In this document: positions 49,579-62,584 of the stretch, one piece after another
How positions within the stretch are numbered: the first letter of the stretch is position 1
Layout: every line of letters begins with the position of its first letter
Assembly (NCBI GenBank): GCA_002104935.1
Contig: MCGT01000001.1
Location: 682,001 to 746,000 of the forward strand
Direction: 5' to 3'
Length of the DNA: 64,000 nt
Source: Hesseltinella vesiculosa
Taxonomy: Eukaryota; Mucoromycota; Mucoromycetes; Mucorales; Cunninghamellaceae
The notes under the pieces: model-generated
The model's input: only the letters and a program-made list of their open reading frames with translations
The model's database searches: none
What the model was told of the DNA's origin: nothing
Program-made: the position numbers and the translations under genes

Positions 49579-50262
49579 TCAGCAGGTAAAAAAAGATGGA
49601 CTAAGAAAAAAGGCTGTGGAAATGCAGCTGCAAGGAGCGCGGGAGGGCCCCGTTCTCAGGGCCAATCATATTCCACCTCCAGCCTTGTCTGCGCCCATTC
49701 ACTGGGAAAGGAAGTCTGGAGAGCGCCAATTTATTTATTTATTTTTTTCAAAGCGAGGATAAATGTAAACGCTGCACAGCACGTTTGAGTGAGCCAATCG
49801 ATGCACAAATGTAAGATTGATGATGGTGGTGAAAAAGACAGGCCGATTGGCCAACGTCTCCCAGCCAACGTTTGATCACGTTCGTTTGGACACCTCCGCT
49901 TCCCAGCTTAAAAAGATGAAAAGCAGCCAATTTTCTCCAGGGGACAGCCCAGGTGATCGGATCAAAAACCGCAGTGTGAAGTTTCTCTGATGAAAATGAG
50001 TGCAAAGGCTGCTATCAACACATCTATAGGGAGATACTGTATACGAGGTTGCGTGTCTTGAAGAAAGGCGCACAAAGGCATTGTGCATGTTTGAGACTGA
50101 ACTGACTTTTTTTTTTTTTGACAGCTCGATGGAAATAAAATAAGCAAGCCCAAATACCATTTTCAAGCTGGCCGTCTCGTCGTCGCCAAGTACGCGTGGG
50201 GCTGGACAAGGAACGATAAAAAAAAACGGGTGATACTTTTTTTATTTCAGAGAAAGGGGGGT
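49579..50262. other. Intergenic with dispersed repeat copy
   Basis: Spacer between two minus-strand genes, holding repeat copy D (49768-49990). A T run is at 50107-50119. No gene supported. Confidence 0.45.
49768..49990 (+). repeat. Dispersed repeat, copy D
   Basis: The most divergent copy. The 5' string is GCTGCACAGCACGTTTGA. The shared frame reads GRLANVSQPTFDHVRLDTSA, then KKMKSSQFSPGDSPGDRIKN and stop at 49988-49990. Same peptide pattern as copies A-C. Confidence 0.65.
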
Positions 50263-51859
50263 TTATTCCAAGGTGGCGACTTCGAGTTGCATACGGCGAC
50301 TGGCGTTCAATCGGTCAATCAGGACGTGGCCAAAGGCAGAGGCGGGGGTCAGGATGCCGCCTTGCTTGCCAGGGAGGCGGTCATGGTCTTTGGCGATGCT
50401 CAGGGCAGCTTGAGTCAACATCACACAGGTATCGGAATAGCCGGGGTCGCTGAAGCCTAAGAGTTGGCGATGGCGAGAAAGTGAGCCACCCAAGTGTCAA
50501 GAGTCGTTTTCTTACCTCTGACAATCCCACGAGCACGGACAGGGGCATCATATGGCTCGGTCTCGGCCTCGGCAATGATGTGGGCTTCAAAGCGACCCTT
50601 GGCGCGTTGTTCACGGGTAGGGCCGGTGCCGCCCGAGGGCACAATGTATTTTTGGGCGATTTTTTTGAACCACTTGAACCGGAGCAGGACGGCGGCCACA
50701 GGCGTCAAGTAGACAAAGGCTGTGATCAGAAAGGCGGGCAACCAGCTGAAGGACATGGTTTCCTTGTAGGTGAAGAGGCGACCGTAGGATTGCTGGCGTT
50801 CGGCATACAGACTCCAGGATCGTCGCACGACTTTTTCGTTGGTGACGGCCATGATAAAGAAAGCCTGCCAGCCCGGGAAATCGCGGTCACGGTACATGGT
50901 GGGGATCGAGGCCTTGTCGATACCTCGCTGTTGGGCGAGCAAGTAGGGATCGACATTCTGTTTGACGGTGATGCTTGTGTCGGCCAGGGCTTCGGTCATG
51001 GTTTGCAGTGTGCCACCCGAAACACCGCCGACCACATCCACCAAGGAAAATTTGACATTGGCGGTATCCAGGTTGTGGTGGTTTCGTAAGTAATCAACGG
51101 TCCTGATGGGGAGAAGCAGATGAGTCTTCTTTACCATCTCTTTCTCCTTGGAAGCCCTACATGAAGACACCGATATCGGAGGGGACCGAGTCAAAGCCTA
51201 TGAAAAAATAAAAATGAGGGCGATGCCATGGACAGCAAAAGAGGATTACCACAAGCCGGCACGATCATGGTTTGGTTGGCCTGTGCACTTGTATGGTACC
51301 GGTCGATCAGCTGCTTCATCCAGTTGTACTCGCCGGTAATGTCGACATAGTGGGTGTTGTGGCGGATACAGGCTTCGACGAGCGGTGTGCCATACTTCAA
51401 AAAGGGGCCGACGGTGCTGATAACGACCTTGGTGTCCTTTAGGAAAGCGTCGAGTGATTCAGGTTGGCTGGAGTCGGCGAGAAGGATGTCCAGGGTCTAG
51501 AAGGCAGGATCGCAGACATGAGTGTTGGGTAGATCGTTTTTAAACTGTCTTACTTCAAGAGCAGGATCGATTTTGATCAGATCGTTTTTGACTTTGTTGA
51601 GCTTGGCCTGGCTTCGTCCGGCAATGGCCCATGACAAATCCTATATGCCATCGAAATGAAGGGGAGGGTGAGTGTCCTGGGCATGGGCAACAAGGCTGGG
51701 GTTACTTTGTCTTTTAGTTCGGCGATGTATTCACATGTGGTCGCGCCTGTAAAGCCGGCGGCGCCGTAGACCACTACGAAAAAAGGAAAGATCTCGATGA
51801 GCCATGAGTGGCAAGCATGGCGTATCCAATAGGTTACCCAAGTCGTATTTGCGAGACAT
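50263..51859 (-). CDS. Saccharopine-dehydrogenase-like oxidoreductase
   Basis: Several exons from MSRKYDLVVVYGAAGFTG, a Rossmann start with GAAGFTG. Then LSWAIAGRSQAKLNKVKNDL, VVISTVGPFLKYGTPLVEAC and HYVDITGEYNWMKQLIDRYH, the usual motifs of the SCCPDH family. ACGFDSVPSDIGV follows. The C-terminal half has one membrane-like segment (SWLPAFLITAFVYLTPVAAV) and ends in GKQGGILTPASAFGHVLIDR. Family members are lipid-droplet or membrane-associated; in mycobacteria relatives act as trans enoyl reductases. The residues needed for true saccharopine cleavage are not evident, so lysine metabolism is unlikely. Reaction unknown. Confidence 0.87.
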
Positions 51860-52329
51860 GATTTAAAGTGAGAATCAGAAAGAATTGGAAAAAGAGAAAT
51901 GAAACAAAGGGCAGAAAAGGAGCCCTTTAAAAGAAATAGGCGGGAAAACCAGTTTGTCGTGGGTTTTGTCACACTTTTGGAAACCAACGTTTTCTTGCCT
52001 CCTAGGTAAGCTGAGGACGAAATTCGGCTGGTCAGACTGGGCCAGGGGAATCTTTGAAGAAGTGGATTCCAACATGAGAGGCTTTTGCCTAAAGAAAGAG
52101 AAGATCACGTGAAAACCGATCTTTGGCATTTCAACTTTTTTTCGTTTTCTTTACTTTGGACATTAGGAAGAAAAGAGGAAAATAAAAACAGGGGAAATCA
52201 AATGGGCTAAAAAGTACTGGGGGGGGGGTAAATCATAACTGAAAGAAAGAGACAAAGAGGAATGGGTAGAAAAAGAGGAGAGGGAGGGGGGCATACTTCG
52301 AAATGAGTGTTATAAAAAAAAAAGATATC
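51860..52329. other. Intergenic
   Basis: Promoter side of the oxidoreductase gene and 3' region of the phosphatase gene. A G9 run is at about 52220-52228. No coding sequence supported. Confidence 0.4.
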
Positions 52330-53756
52330 TTATTTAACAGAGATATTGGAGGGGGCATGTTGAATGGCACTATCTAGTACAAGAGTGACATCGTCTACAA
52401 ACGTCAAATCATCCAAGAAATCTATCAGATCGGTCAATTCGGTATCGTGAGGATCGTTAAACCAGGTGGAGACTGGCACAGCATTGGCAGCATGGAAAAG
52501 GTAACTGGTGGGGGAATTATCCAAAATCAAGGTGGCACCCAAATCTCGGCCCAATTGTGACAAGTCCTGAAAAAAAATTGAGCACAGCGACAGGATGAAG
52601 TGCCGTTTACCTTGACGTAGCTGCCTTTGTGGTTGAAACAGGATTCTCGGAACAAACGGTGTTGCACCACTTGATGGATATCAAGAATATCAAGCACAGG
52701 ATCGGCATACTTTAACAAGCGTGTGAGTTTTGGGGGTTAGGTTTTTTTTTTTTTTTTTTTTTTTTACCTTGGAGAGACTGGCAGTAAAGACGACAATTTC
52801 GTATTTTTCACCCATCTTGCGCATGAATTCATCGACGCCAGGACGTTTGAGCACATAGACATTGTGGATCTGTTGATCAATTTCCACTTGCACAACAAAA
52901 TCTGGGTTTGGTATCATCTAATAAAAATTTTAAAGCCATCGTTTCTTGTTGACCATTGGCTGTTTTTACCTTGAAAGAGCTGTGAACGAGCGTTTCATCC
53001 AAGTCCAACACTAGGCATTTTTTTCCAGAATCATCATGGGCGAGAGGTGGTAAAAGACCAGAAATGGTATGGATCTTTAAAAAAAGAGGGTTAAAATATC
53101 AACGTTGATTTTTGACGGGGACTTGCATCTTTTTGGGGTTCATGAACAGGGATAATAACGGTGGTGGGAGGAACGGAGGTGGAGGAGGAAGGGTCTTGTT
53201 GAGGAGGGTCTTGCGGGGTGGTATTCAAAGGATGGGCAGGAGGTTCATGGCGCACTTGAACGGTTTTGGGAGCCCAGCGATGATACCATCGCTTCCGTTT
53301 TGTTCGGGTAGGTGTAGGTTCCGATGGCGTGGTTTTATAGGGTTTCTCGGATGTCATGTAAATATCACTGGCGCAACAGAACAGCAATGACAAGAATCTT
53401 GGCTTACTGCTGGATGAGTCCATGGTGATTTTTTCTGACGTCGTCGTTGCTATGGAACACCATGAATATACCTCCTACATCATCAGCTGTTTTACCTTTA
53501 TCTTTTGTGGGCTTGTCTTCTAAAAATGTATTGAAAATAAACGAGAGTGTAAAAAAAAAGGATGATAAAAGAGAGCGAATATGAAAAAAAGCCAAGATGA
53601 GAAAAAAAAAAAAAAGAAAAAAAAGGAGATATAAAAAAAAAGGTGGGAAAAGTCCAACTTACGAAGCTTAGCGTCTTGTTGAGGAGCCACTTGTGTATGA
53701 TGGATCGAGTTGGAAGGCGATAATGAGGTAGGGCCGGGTTCAGAAATGGGTGACAT
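52330..53756 (-). CDS. Psr/SCP-like CTD-family phosphatase
   Basis: About eight exons. The N-terminal half is Pro/Thr-rich and basic ([17 protein letters not shown], then [17 protein letters not shown]). The FCP/SCP catalytic domain starts at [17 protein letters not shown], with the DxDET nucleophile (about 52990-53008). It continues [73 protein letters not shown] and [19 protein letters not shown]. It ends [16 protein letters not shown]. This matches yeast Psr1/Psr2 and animal SCP1, which act on phosphoserine in the Pol II tail or in membrane stress signalling. A GC donor ends the exon before the catalytic domain (intron 53074-53126). Confidence 0.92.
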
Positions 53757-54192
53757 ACAATGGCGGTCCGATAAATTAAAATAAAAAAAGAAAACAGCGA
53801 GAAATATAAAAAAGAAAAGGCTAGAAAAGAGATAATAAAACGAAGACGGGTGAATGTACAGCGAAAGCACACACGACAATGAAGCAAAAGGAAAAGAGGG
53901 AGAAGACGAAAAAAGACGACAAGAGCAAAAAAGTCAAAACTCCCATTTTCGTCAACCCCGAAAATGTCGCACAAGAAAAAGCACAAGCAAAAAGGGAGAA
54001 GGACCAGACAAAGTTTCCCAACGTGCTACAACATTGGAAAGTGTGGCAAGGGCTTTTTATTAGGAAGAAAAAAAAAATTAGGTAAAGCAGAAACAAGTTT
54101 GCCAAGCCGATGGCGCTCTTAAGAAAATAAACCACCCCTACCAACATGTAGATCAGCATCTTTTTTTTTTTTTTTGTCATTTGTGTTTGGAC
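53757..54192. other. Intergenic
   Basis: Between the phosphatase start and the RasGAP stop. One plus-strand frame (53854-54085) is Lys/Glu-rich; part of it (FVNPENVAQEKAQAKREKDQ) looks mildly coding, but there is no family match and no splice support. Confidence 0.35.
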
Positions 54193-57125
54193 TTACTTGT
54201 TCCGTGTCAAAAAGGTCTTATTCAGTAATTGGATCACCTTGGTTACATTCAAACCCACATATTCCAAATCCAACAATTCCACATTGTCTTGTTGCTACAG
54301 AAAAAGGTTGGTGACCTTGCCTTTTTTTCTCGTGTATCCCATTTTGTACTACCTTTTCCAAAAGATCATCCAACTTCAGGTCCATTTCCAAAATAGCCTT
54401 TTCGCGTCCCTTGAAATGCATGGCAATGATGAATGTGCCTGGTAATGGCGACGTAAATGCAAAATAAATGTTGGGTTGTCTAACAAAATAGAAAAATTAA
54501 AAAAAATGAATCAAAATGAAAATCGACGGTGTTATTTTACCTTGATTCAGGCACATTGCTTTGACAGATCACTCCATCCTTTTCCAATTGACCGTGCGTG
54601 AATTTAAAAGGCCCTTGCACGCCAGACTTCTTCCCATTGGGCTGACCGGCATGCCCAGGAGCGGATGGATGCTTCTGACCTTCCAATTGGACACCAATGC
54701 CGACGGATTTCTTGCCAGACTTGTCTGCGCCGCTGCTTTGCAGCCGGACGTTTTGCAGATACAGTTTGTAGTTCTCCAGCTGTTGGCGTAGGTAGGTGTT
54801 GTGAGCCAGGATCGTCTCATACACGGACTCCAGCGAGCCGAGTTCTGTCAGGACGATTTCTTTCAGGTTGCCAAGATGGGTCAGTTCTTGGGTGATTTCC
54901 TCCACCAGCAATTTGTATCGGTCACGATGATCAATGATGCCCATGTCTTCCAGCTCCCGCAGCATGTCCTTGACCTTGATGCCTTTGCGTACCAGCTGAG
55001 GATCTTTGGTGGTGGCGGCTGTTTCAGCAATGTAATCCAAGTCCAGGCTGGTCCCTGTGCCCAGATGGGGCAAGGATCGGATCAATTGGACATAGATCGC
55101 CTTGGTTTCCATGTACAAGATATCATTTTGGGTAATGTTGTTTTCAGACATCAAAGCCGTCGTCAAGTCTTAAAAAAAGAACGGTCCAGTCCCCATTTCT
55201 CTTTTGTTTTTTTCTTTTACCTTGAATGGGGATTTCCCACCGACTGAACAGGGCCAACTCAATGGTTTTGTTGTCTTTGCGAGCAACTTGAGCAGGCGCT
55301 GCGCCGGCTTCGGTCATCAAGACCCGCAATCGATCCTTCTCCTTGGGTGCAATGACATCCAAATGTTTTTGCAACAGTGACAGGGTGCTACCGATTTCGT
55401 TCAAAGAGATGTTGATGACCAGATCTTTCTTGGACAACGCCATGTACTGATCCATTTCCAGCGATTCGTAAAAATCACTGACTTCACAAAGTTCGTTCAA
55501 AAACTTGTTGATGCGCTGCTTGTTGTTTTCCACAAATGGATTGGTAGGCAGCATGTAAGCTTCTTTGGAATAGGAAGGTCGATTGGCAAGGTTTTGCAGC
55601 ATTTTTGCAATCTTCAAAAAAAGAGGGTGAGTAGATGCGTCTCTGCGGATTGCCCCTTACCAAGGTCAAGGTACGGCGGGGATGTTGTGAGGGCACATTG
55701 TCTAACAACATATAGGCTCGAGGCGTGACCACCGCAGGATTGATGAAGCGTAAAAAGAAGAAACCACCAATCATGGAGCACACCGAAAATTCCGAGGCTT
55801 GAGGATTTTTTCGTTTGGTTAAGGATCGAATTTGCTTGCAGATCCATCGAATCCCATACGGCACCCGATCCACCGAGGCAAGAATGGTTGTCAAGAAGCT
55901 TTCGGCGATCTCGACCAGCATCTTGAGGCGAGGTTGGATGATGGCCTGAACGTCTGGATGATTTGCTGCCACGTCGGCTGTCACGCTTTTGGGTATATTG
56001 TCAGGAAGCACTCCTCCATTGTCTGTTTCAATCTGCTGAACCATCTGCTCGTAAACCTAAAAATAAAAAATAAGCCGTCCACTCCTGGTTTCCCCACTTT
56101 TTTCCCACTCATGCCCCCCTGGTACTCCTCGCATCGGGTTTTTTTTTTTTTTTTTTTACCTTTAATGGATTGATTTCCAAGTTGAGGTCTTTATGCTCCA
56201 CCAGATTCTTGATTTTTTCCGCCAGCACGGATTTCAAATAAGCTTGGCCAGGACCACGACGAGTATAGGTGGTCATCATACGAGACACAGGGGTATTGGC
56301 ACGGAGCAGAGAACCAAATTCCGTCGATGTTTCGAATTGAGCAGCCAAAACGTTCTATGGATAGAAAGTCAGCCAAGTGGATGCTGACTCTTGTCTCTTT
56401 TACCTGGAACATGGTCAGCAGCAGATGTTCTTCACGGCTTTCATATTGATTCCCATATAAAGTAAACATCACGGTCTGTAAAAGAGTGTCGATTTCCGCA
56501 AGACTGACCAGACGGCAGAGGGTGGCAATGTGGCGAGGTTCGCTTTGTAAAATAAAAAACAGGTTCCCATATTGCTGCAATTTTCGATCGTCAGGATACA
56601 CATCGTCGCCTGACACACCGTGTTCTTCAAAGTGAGCAGCCATTTCATTTTGCTAATAAAACGGATGGTCAGCGTCGTTCCGCCAAGGATGATCATTACC
56701 TCGGCCAAAGCAATGCGATTTTGAATTAAAAGGGCAATACGAGAGTCCAAATAACGTACGTCTCGTTCCAATACAAAGTTCTTTTTGGATTGAGCAGAGA
56801 TTTTAGATTTGATTTCGCGAAGCCGTCGTTGAGCTACCAAAGATAACCAAAAAAAAAAAAAAAAAAAAATCTTAGCAAGACGTCGTTAGAAACAGTAGGG
56901 CTTACCTTGGGCAAGTTCATCTTCGACTTCATTGTCTTGCTCGGCTGCCATGGAATAGAATGCAGACACAGAGTAGCGCATGGAGTTACGGCCGCCCTTG
57001 CCTTTGCCAGAATGGTGATTGTTGGCAGCAGCAGCAGCTACAGCCCGAGACACCACCTGCGAATTGCTTGGTGAGAGGGTAGGATAACCATATGATTGAA
57101 CCATACTGCCTTGTCGATCAACCAT
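54193..57125 (-). CDS. Ras GTPase-activating protein, Gap1/IQGAP-related
   Basis: About ten exons. A Ser/Ala-rich N-terminus ([20 protein letters not shown]) precedes a helical region ([20 protein letters not shown]). The RasGAP domain carries the arginine finger in [19 protein letters not shown] (about 56260-56320), then [17 protein letters not shown] and the [15 protein letters not shown] block. The RasGAP C-terminal domain follows ([39 protein letters not shown]) and ends [15 protein letters not shown]. This layout without CH or IQ motifs matches S. pombe Gap1 (Sar1), which turns off Ras1 in mating and morphogenesis. The start at 57125 is the first in-frame ATG; a 5' UTR intron is possible. 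Confidence 0.9.
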
Positions 57126-57876
57126 ACAGTCTCGTCCTTGGATGATGTAAAGAAAAAGTGGACGAAAAAAGGAAAAAGGGAGAAAAAGGGGGGAGAGAGG
57201 TGAAAAAAAAAAGAAGCTCAAATTTTTTATGGTTGCACAAAGTGTCACACAGCATCCTTTTTTTTTTTTTTTTTTTTTGTGATGGTCATTTTGTTCATCT
57301 TCCTTTTGTTGTCCTTCTAGCATCTCCTTGCTTTTGTCTTTTTGGATGTTACTTGCCTCTGCGCTGTTGAAAATTCTGTAAAAAACAAATGGCTCAAACC
57401 TTGCTTCCCCAACCAAAACGAGAAACTAAAATTAAATTAAAAAAAAATAGGAAAATGACATGCGCTAATCTTCAAATCCAGGGCAATTGTTTTGAGCTTA
57501 AAAAATGGCTATACTCTTTCGGATCCAATCAAACTTCAGATCAGCCAGCATTGCTCCCTCAAGAGCGCTTGATCCTATTACACCCTTCAACTTTTCAACT
57601 GAACGATCGCACGACTCGTTTACTTGCATGAAGATCTTTCCAGGCTAGACACAGGGGAACCGACGCCCAAATCCCACCGGGCCAACATCCTTGGCCTTTC
57701 CTTTTTGGATCTCGTGGTGCAGTAAAAAAAATGGACGGCACGGTACAACTTTCTTGCTTTTATTGACTTGTGTGGTCGGTTTTGGTACATGCCTTAAAAA
57801 AATTCGAAAATGATATAAAAAGGCCAATTTCCTCTCTCTCCTTTCTTTCTTCTTCTTTACTTTTTTTCTCAGCATC
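57126..57876. other. Divergent promoter region
   Basis: Spacer between the RasGAP start (minus) and the GMF start (plus). A T run (57258-57279) and an A run. A minus-strand stretch at about 57310-57385 after an acceptor-like TTTTTTACAG could be a 5' UTR exon of the RasGAP gene, again with a GC-type donor. No other gene seen. Confidence 0.35.
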
Positions 57877-58593
57877 ATGGTAACGCAATCAGCATGTCAT
57901 TTCTTGCCCTTTTATCATTCATTTCTTCCATAGAGCAATACGTCTACTTGTGAAATTGACCAAGGTTTGAAGGACAAGATGCGGCAATTCCGCTTCAGTA
58001 AGTCCAGCAGTGGCGATTCTGCCATTGTTAGTAAGTTTGAGCCCGTAAACAATCTTGATCTTCGAGCTCACCAGCTTTTCAATGGACAGTGAAAATCGAC
58101 AAGGAAAAGTTGATAATCATAGAAGAAGAAGAGGTCAACGATATTGAATCGATGGAAGAATTAGTTGAATGTAAGTCAATGCCAGCCGTTGCCCTCAGAG
58201 TTCCTTTTTCTCACTGCTCGTAGTACTCCCCGAGAACACCCCAAGATACGTTGCTCTCAGCCAGAAGGTAGACCCAAAACGACACGTCAAACCCAAAACT
58301 AATCGCATCATGCCCATTCGCCCAGGTCACCCATGCCGACGGCCGTGAAACGTACCCATTGATTTTCATTTTCTGGGCTCCTGCCTCGTCCAGCCCTGAG
58401 CTGTTGATGCTGTATACGACTGCCAAAATGCACTTGCAGGCAACTTTGGATATCGGACGAGTATGCCTTTTGCAGCTTCCACTTCCAATGCTCACCGCTT
58501 TTTTTTTTTGTGTCCTCTCTTTTTTTGCAGGAAATTGAGATCCGCGATGCCGAATCCTTTACAGCTGAATACATGAAAAATCATTCGAAATAA
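57877..58593 (+). CDS. Glia maturation factor (GMF/Aim7), ADF-homology protein
   Basis: Six exons (57877-57879, 57934-58030, 58090-58170, 58224-58267, 58326-58460, 58531-58593) sum to 423 bases, 140 residues. Exon 1 holds only the ATG. The protein reads SNTSTCEIDQGLKDKMRQFR, then AIVMKIDKEKLIIIEEEE, ELLPENTPRYVALS, THADGRETYPLIFIFWAP and QATLDIGREIEIRDAESFTA. These are GMF landmarks (MKIDK, LPExxPRY, DGRxxYPL). GMF binds Arp2/3 and removes actin branches rather than severing filaments as cofilin does. Length matches the family (about 140). Confidence 0.95.
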
Positions 58594-58623
58594 GACATCT
58601 CTTTTCAACTTTATTTTATAAAT

Positions 58624-60381
58624 CTAAGGCTTGCTTTTTGACTTGCGTTCCCAAATCTAAAAAAAAAAAAAAAATAGGGAGGGTGAGTGGCGGGGCTGGG
58701 CACTTTTTTCCTTTACCTGGATATAGCTTTCCGACAAGAAAATCATTTGAGGCAGGATGTCTTCGACAATCAGGTCTTGGATTTGATACCATTGGTCCTT
58801 GCCACGATGATGGACATGAATCTTGTAGGTGCCTTTTCCTGCCCCAGGCTGGCCTTCGTGACAAATGTTGGCAACAAGATCGTAATGCGTGCCTACGCGC
58901 TCGGCTTGCTCGGCTGTGGTGACTGCAAGAGAAGGAAAATCAGAACGCGCCCACGTCTTTCCGATACTTACAGTTGGCAAGGTTGATGTTCTTGATGGGG
59001 AAATTGACAATGGTGGGGTTCTTTTCATCGGTCCAATTGTTCTTGGAAAAGCGCTTGATGTGGAAGATGATGTAGCGAGGCAGGACGGTGATGTTGTAGC
59101 GCTTTTTCACCCCATTCACTTCTTGCACAGCTTTGCCATCATATTTGTTAAGGATGGTGGTCAGAGGCACTTGCGGAATGATGTTGGCTTCCTGTTCATC
59201 TTGATACAATGGAGCAGCCGGCAGCTCAAGAGCCAAGAACAAAAAGGGCGACATGGCTTTGGCAATGGCTGCGCGTAAAAAAAAAAACGTGGGTTATTTT
59301 CTCGCCTGCCTTTTTCTTGGAACTTACGTCGGTCTTCATCCAACACCAGGACTTGGCCGTCTTGGATATCACGATGGGCAGCGCCAAGAGGCTGGGATTC
59401 GACTTGGATTTGACCCTGGAAGGTCTGGTACACAATACCTACCAAAAACACAATCAGCCGTCGCCGTCTTTTCCTGCATCGACTTACTGCTGTTGGCTTT
59501 CTTTGAGCCGCCAAGATCTCGGTGCAAGGTGTTCAGGAACCACGATAAGAAGTCGATGGGGTTCTTTTGCTCGGTCAGGCGGAATTGCTTGCCACTGGCA
59601 TTGGAGATTTCCTGTAAAAGTTCGTGAGGACTGACTTGGCCCTTGTAGGCCTTGGGATTCCACATTTTCCGTATCAAGGTGCCAAAGCGGATGACGAGCT
59701 GTGACCGGCCCTGTTCTTCAAAGTCATTGAGAATAAAATAGTTGCGGAAGCTGGGGATATGAGCCAGCGCCTGGATCACCACATTGACGTAGTCGTTGGC
59801 TTTGATATTGTTCAGGCCCACAAAGCCAGGGATATATTTTTTGTTGTTCAGGTCAAACGAAGGCGTCGTGTTCTTGTCGAGACCGGCCACTTGGTTGCGA
59901 GTGAGCGTGGGGCTGAGGACGTACTAGCGAATGAAGCAATGTCAGCCAACTGCGGTTTCTTTTTCATGACTTACCTTGATGTCATCCAGCGAGGGATCAT
60001 CGACCTCGTAACCATCAGGCAAAATGTACACGTTTTTGGTGTGCAGATTCAAAAACACGTGGTGGTCCTTGTGCATGCTGTGGAAATACGCATGGGAAGT
60101 CTTGCCTCGACCTAACAAAACCCTTAGCATGTGGCATGTCCCTTCTTTTTTTTACCTTGGAAATACTTGCCGCAGATGAGACAAGCATACACATTCAAGT
60201 TGGACATGGACACAGAGCAAACTTTTTCAAAATCAAAGTCAAGCATGTGGCGGTCGATCGTATCCAGATAAAGATCACGGCTAGACAAAGCCTGCGAAAA
60301 ATCGTCGGTGCTGTCCATATCTTCATCATGTTCGTCAGCAATGGTGGTTTTTTGAATACGAGCCCGCTTAGCACTAGACAT
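58624..60381 (-). CDS. Usp39/Sad1, splicing-linked ubiquitin-specific-protease fold
   Basis: About seven exons from MSSAKRARIQKTTIADEHDE. A zinc-finger UBP domain comes first (VYACLICGKYFQGRGKTSHA, then HSMHKDHHVFLNLHTKNVYI and LPDGYEVDDPSLDDI). The USP-like domain follows: GFVGLNNIKANDYVNVVIQA, GRSQLVIRFGTLIRKMWNP, QKNPIDFLSWFLNTLHRDLG, LPRYIIFHIKRFSKNNW and GKGTYKIHVHHRGKDQWYQI. The catalytic Cys of true USPs is absent (KANDY in place of the NxxC box), as in all Usp39 proteins. It is therefore a non-protease factor of the U4/U6.U5 tri-snRNP. It ends IWERKSKSKP, overlapping nothing but only 30 bases from the GMF stop. Confidence 0.95.
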
Positions 60382-60798
60382 ATTAGCTTTTTCAATGAAC
60401 AAAACAAAGAGGAACAAGCGAAAAAAAAAAAAATTCATAGCCCGATATTTTTCGCTGTTGATTTTTTTCGGCCCAACGTTTTTTTGTTTTTGTTTTTGTT
60501 TTTTTTCCACCCTTTATCATCTTTATCATCCTCATTAACCATTCATCGTTCAAGTTGGCTGTAGAATCATTGCCTTTCTCCCCCATTTTTTGATATCACA
60601 GTAGATTGCCTGGCTTTTTTTTTTGATCTTTTTTTTTTTTTATCGTTAAAAAAAACACGCCTCTACTTTTCGTAGTTTTACCCTCCCCCCTTTTTTTTCC
60701 ATATCTGCTTCTCCATCACTGATAATTCTTATCACTCTCTAGCTCATTGCATTCTCCTCTCTCCAAATCCCTCCCTTCCTCTCGTTGGCATTATAAAG
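60382..60798. other. Divergent promoter region
   Basis: Spacer between the Usp39 start (minus) and the forkhead start (plus). Pyrimidine-rich on the forkhead side with T runs at 60616-60642 and 60690-60700. No gene seen. Confidence 0.4.
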
Positions 60799-62432
<1,634 letters not shown>

Positions 62433-62584
62433 CCTCTTCGTTTCCCGCCCCATCCCCCTTTTTTTTTTGCCCCACCGCCTGTACAACATGAAATGAAACC
62501 CTCCTGAACTTAATCTTTGGATACATGAGTGATTATAAATTATGTATGGCTACAGGAGAGAGAAGAAGAGGAGAAAAAAGGCAC

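Noticed and set aside
53854..54085. Lys-rich plus-strand frame
   Set aside because: Composition driven by A-rich spacer; no family, no splice support.
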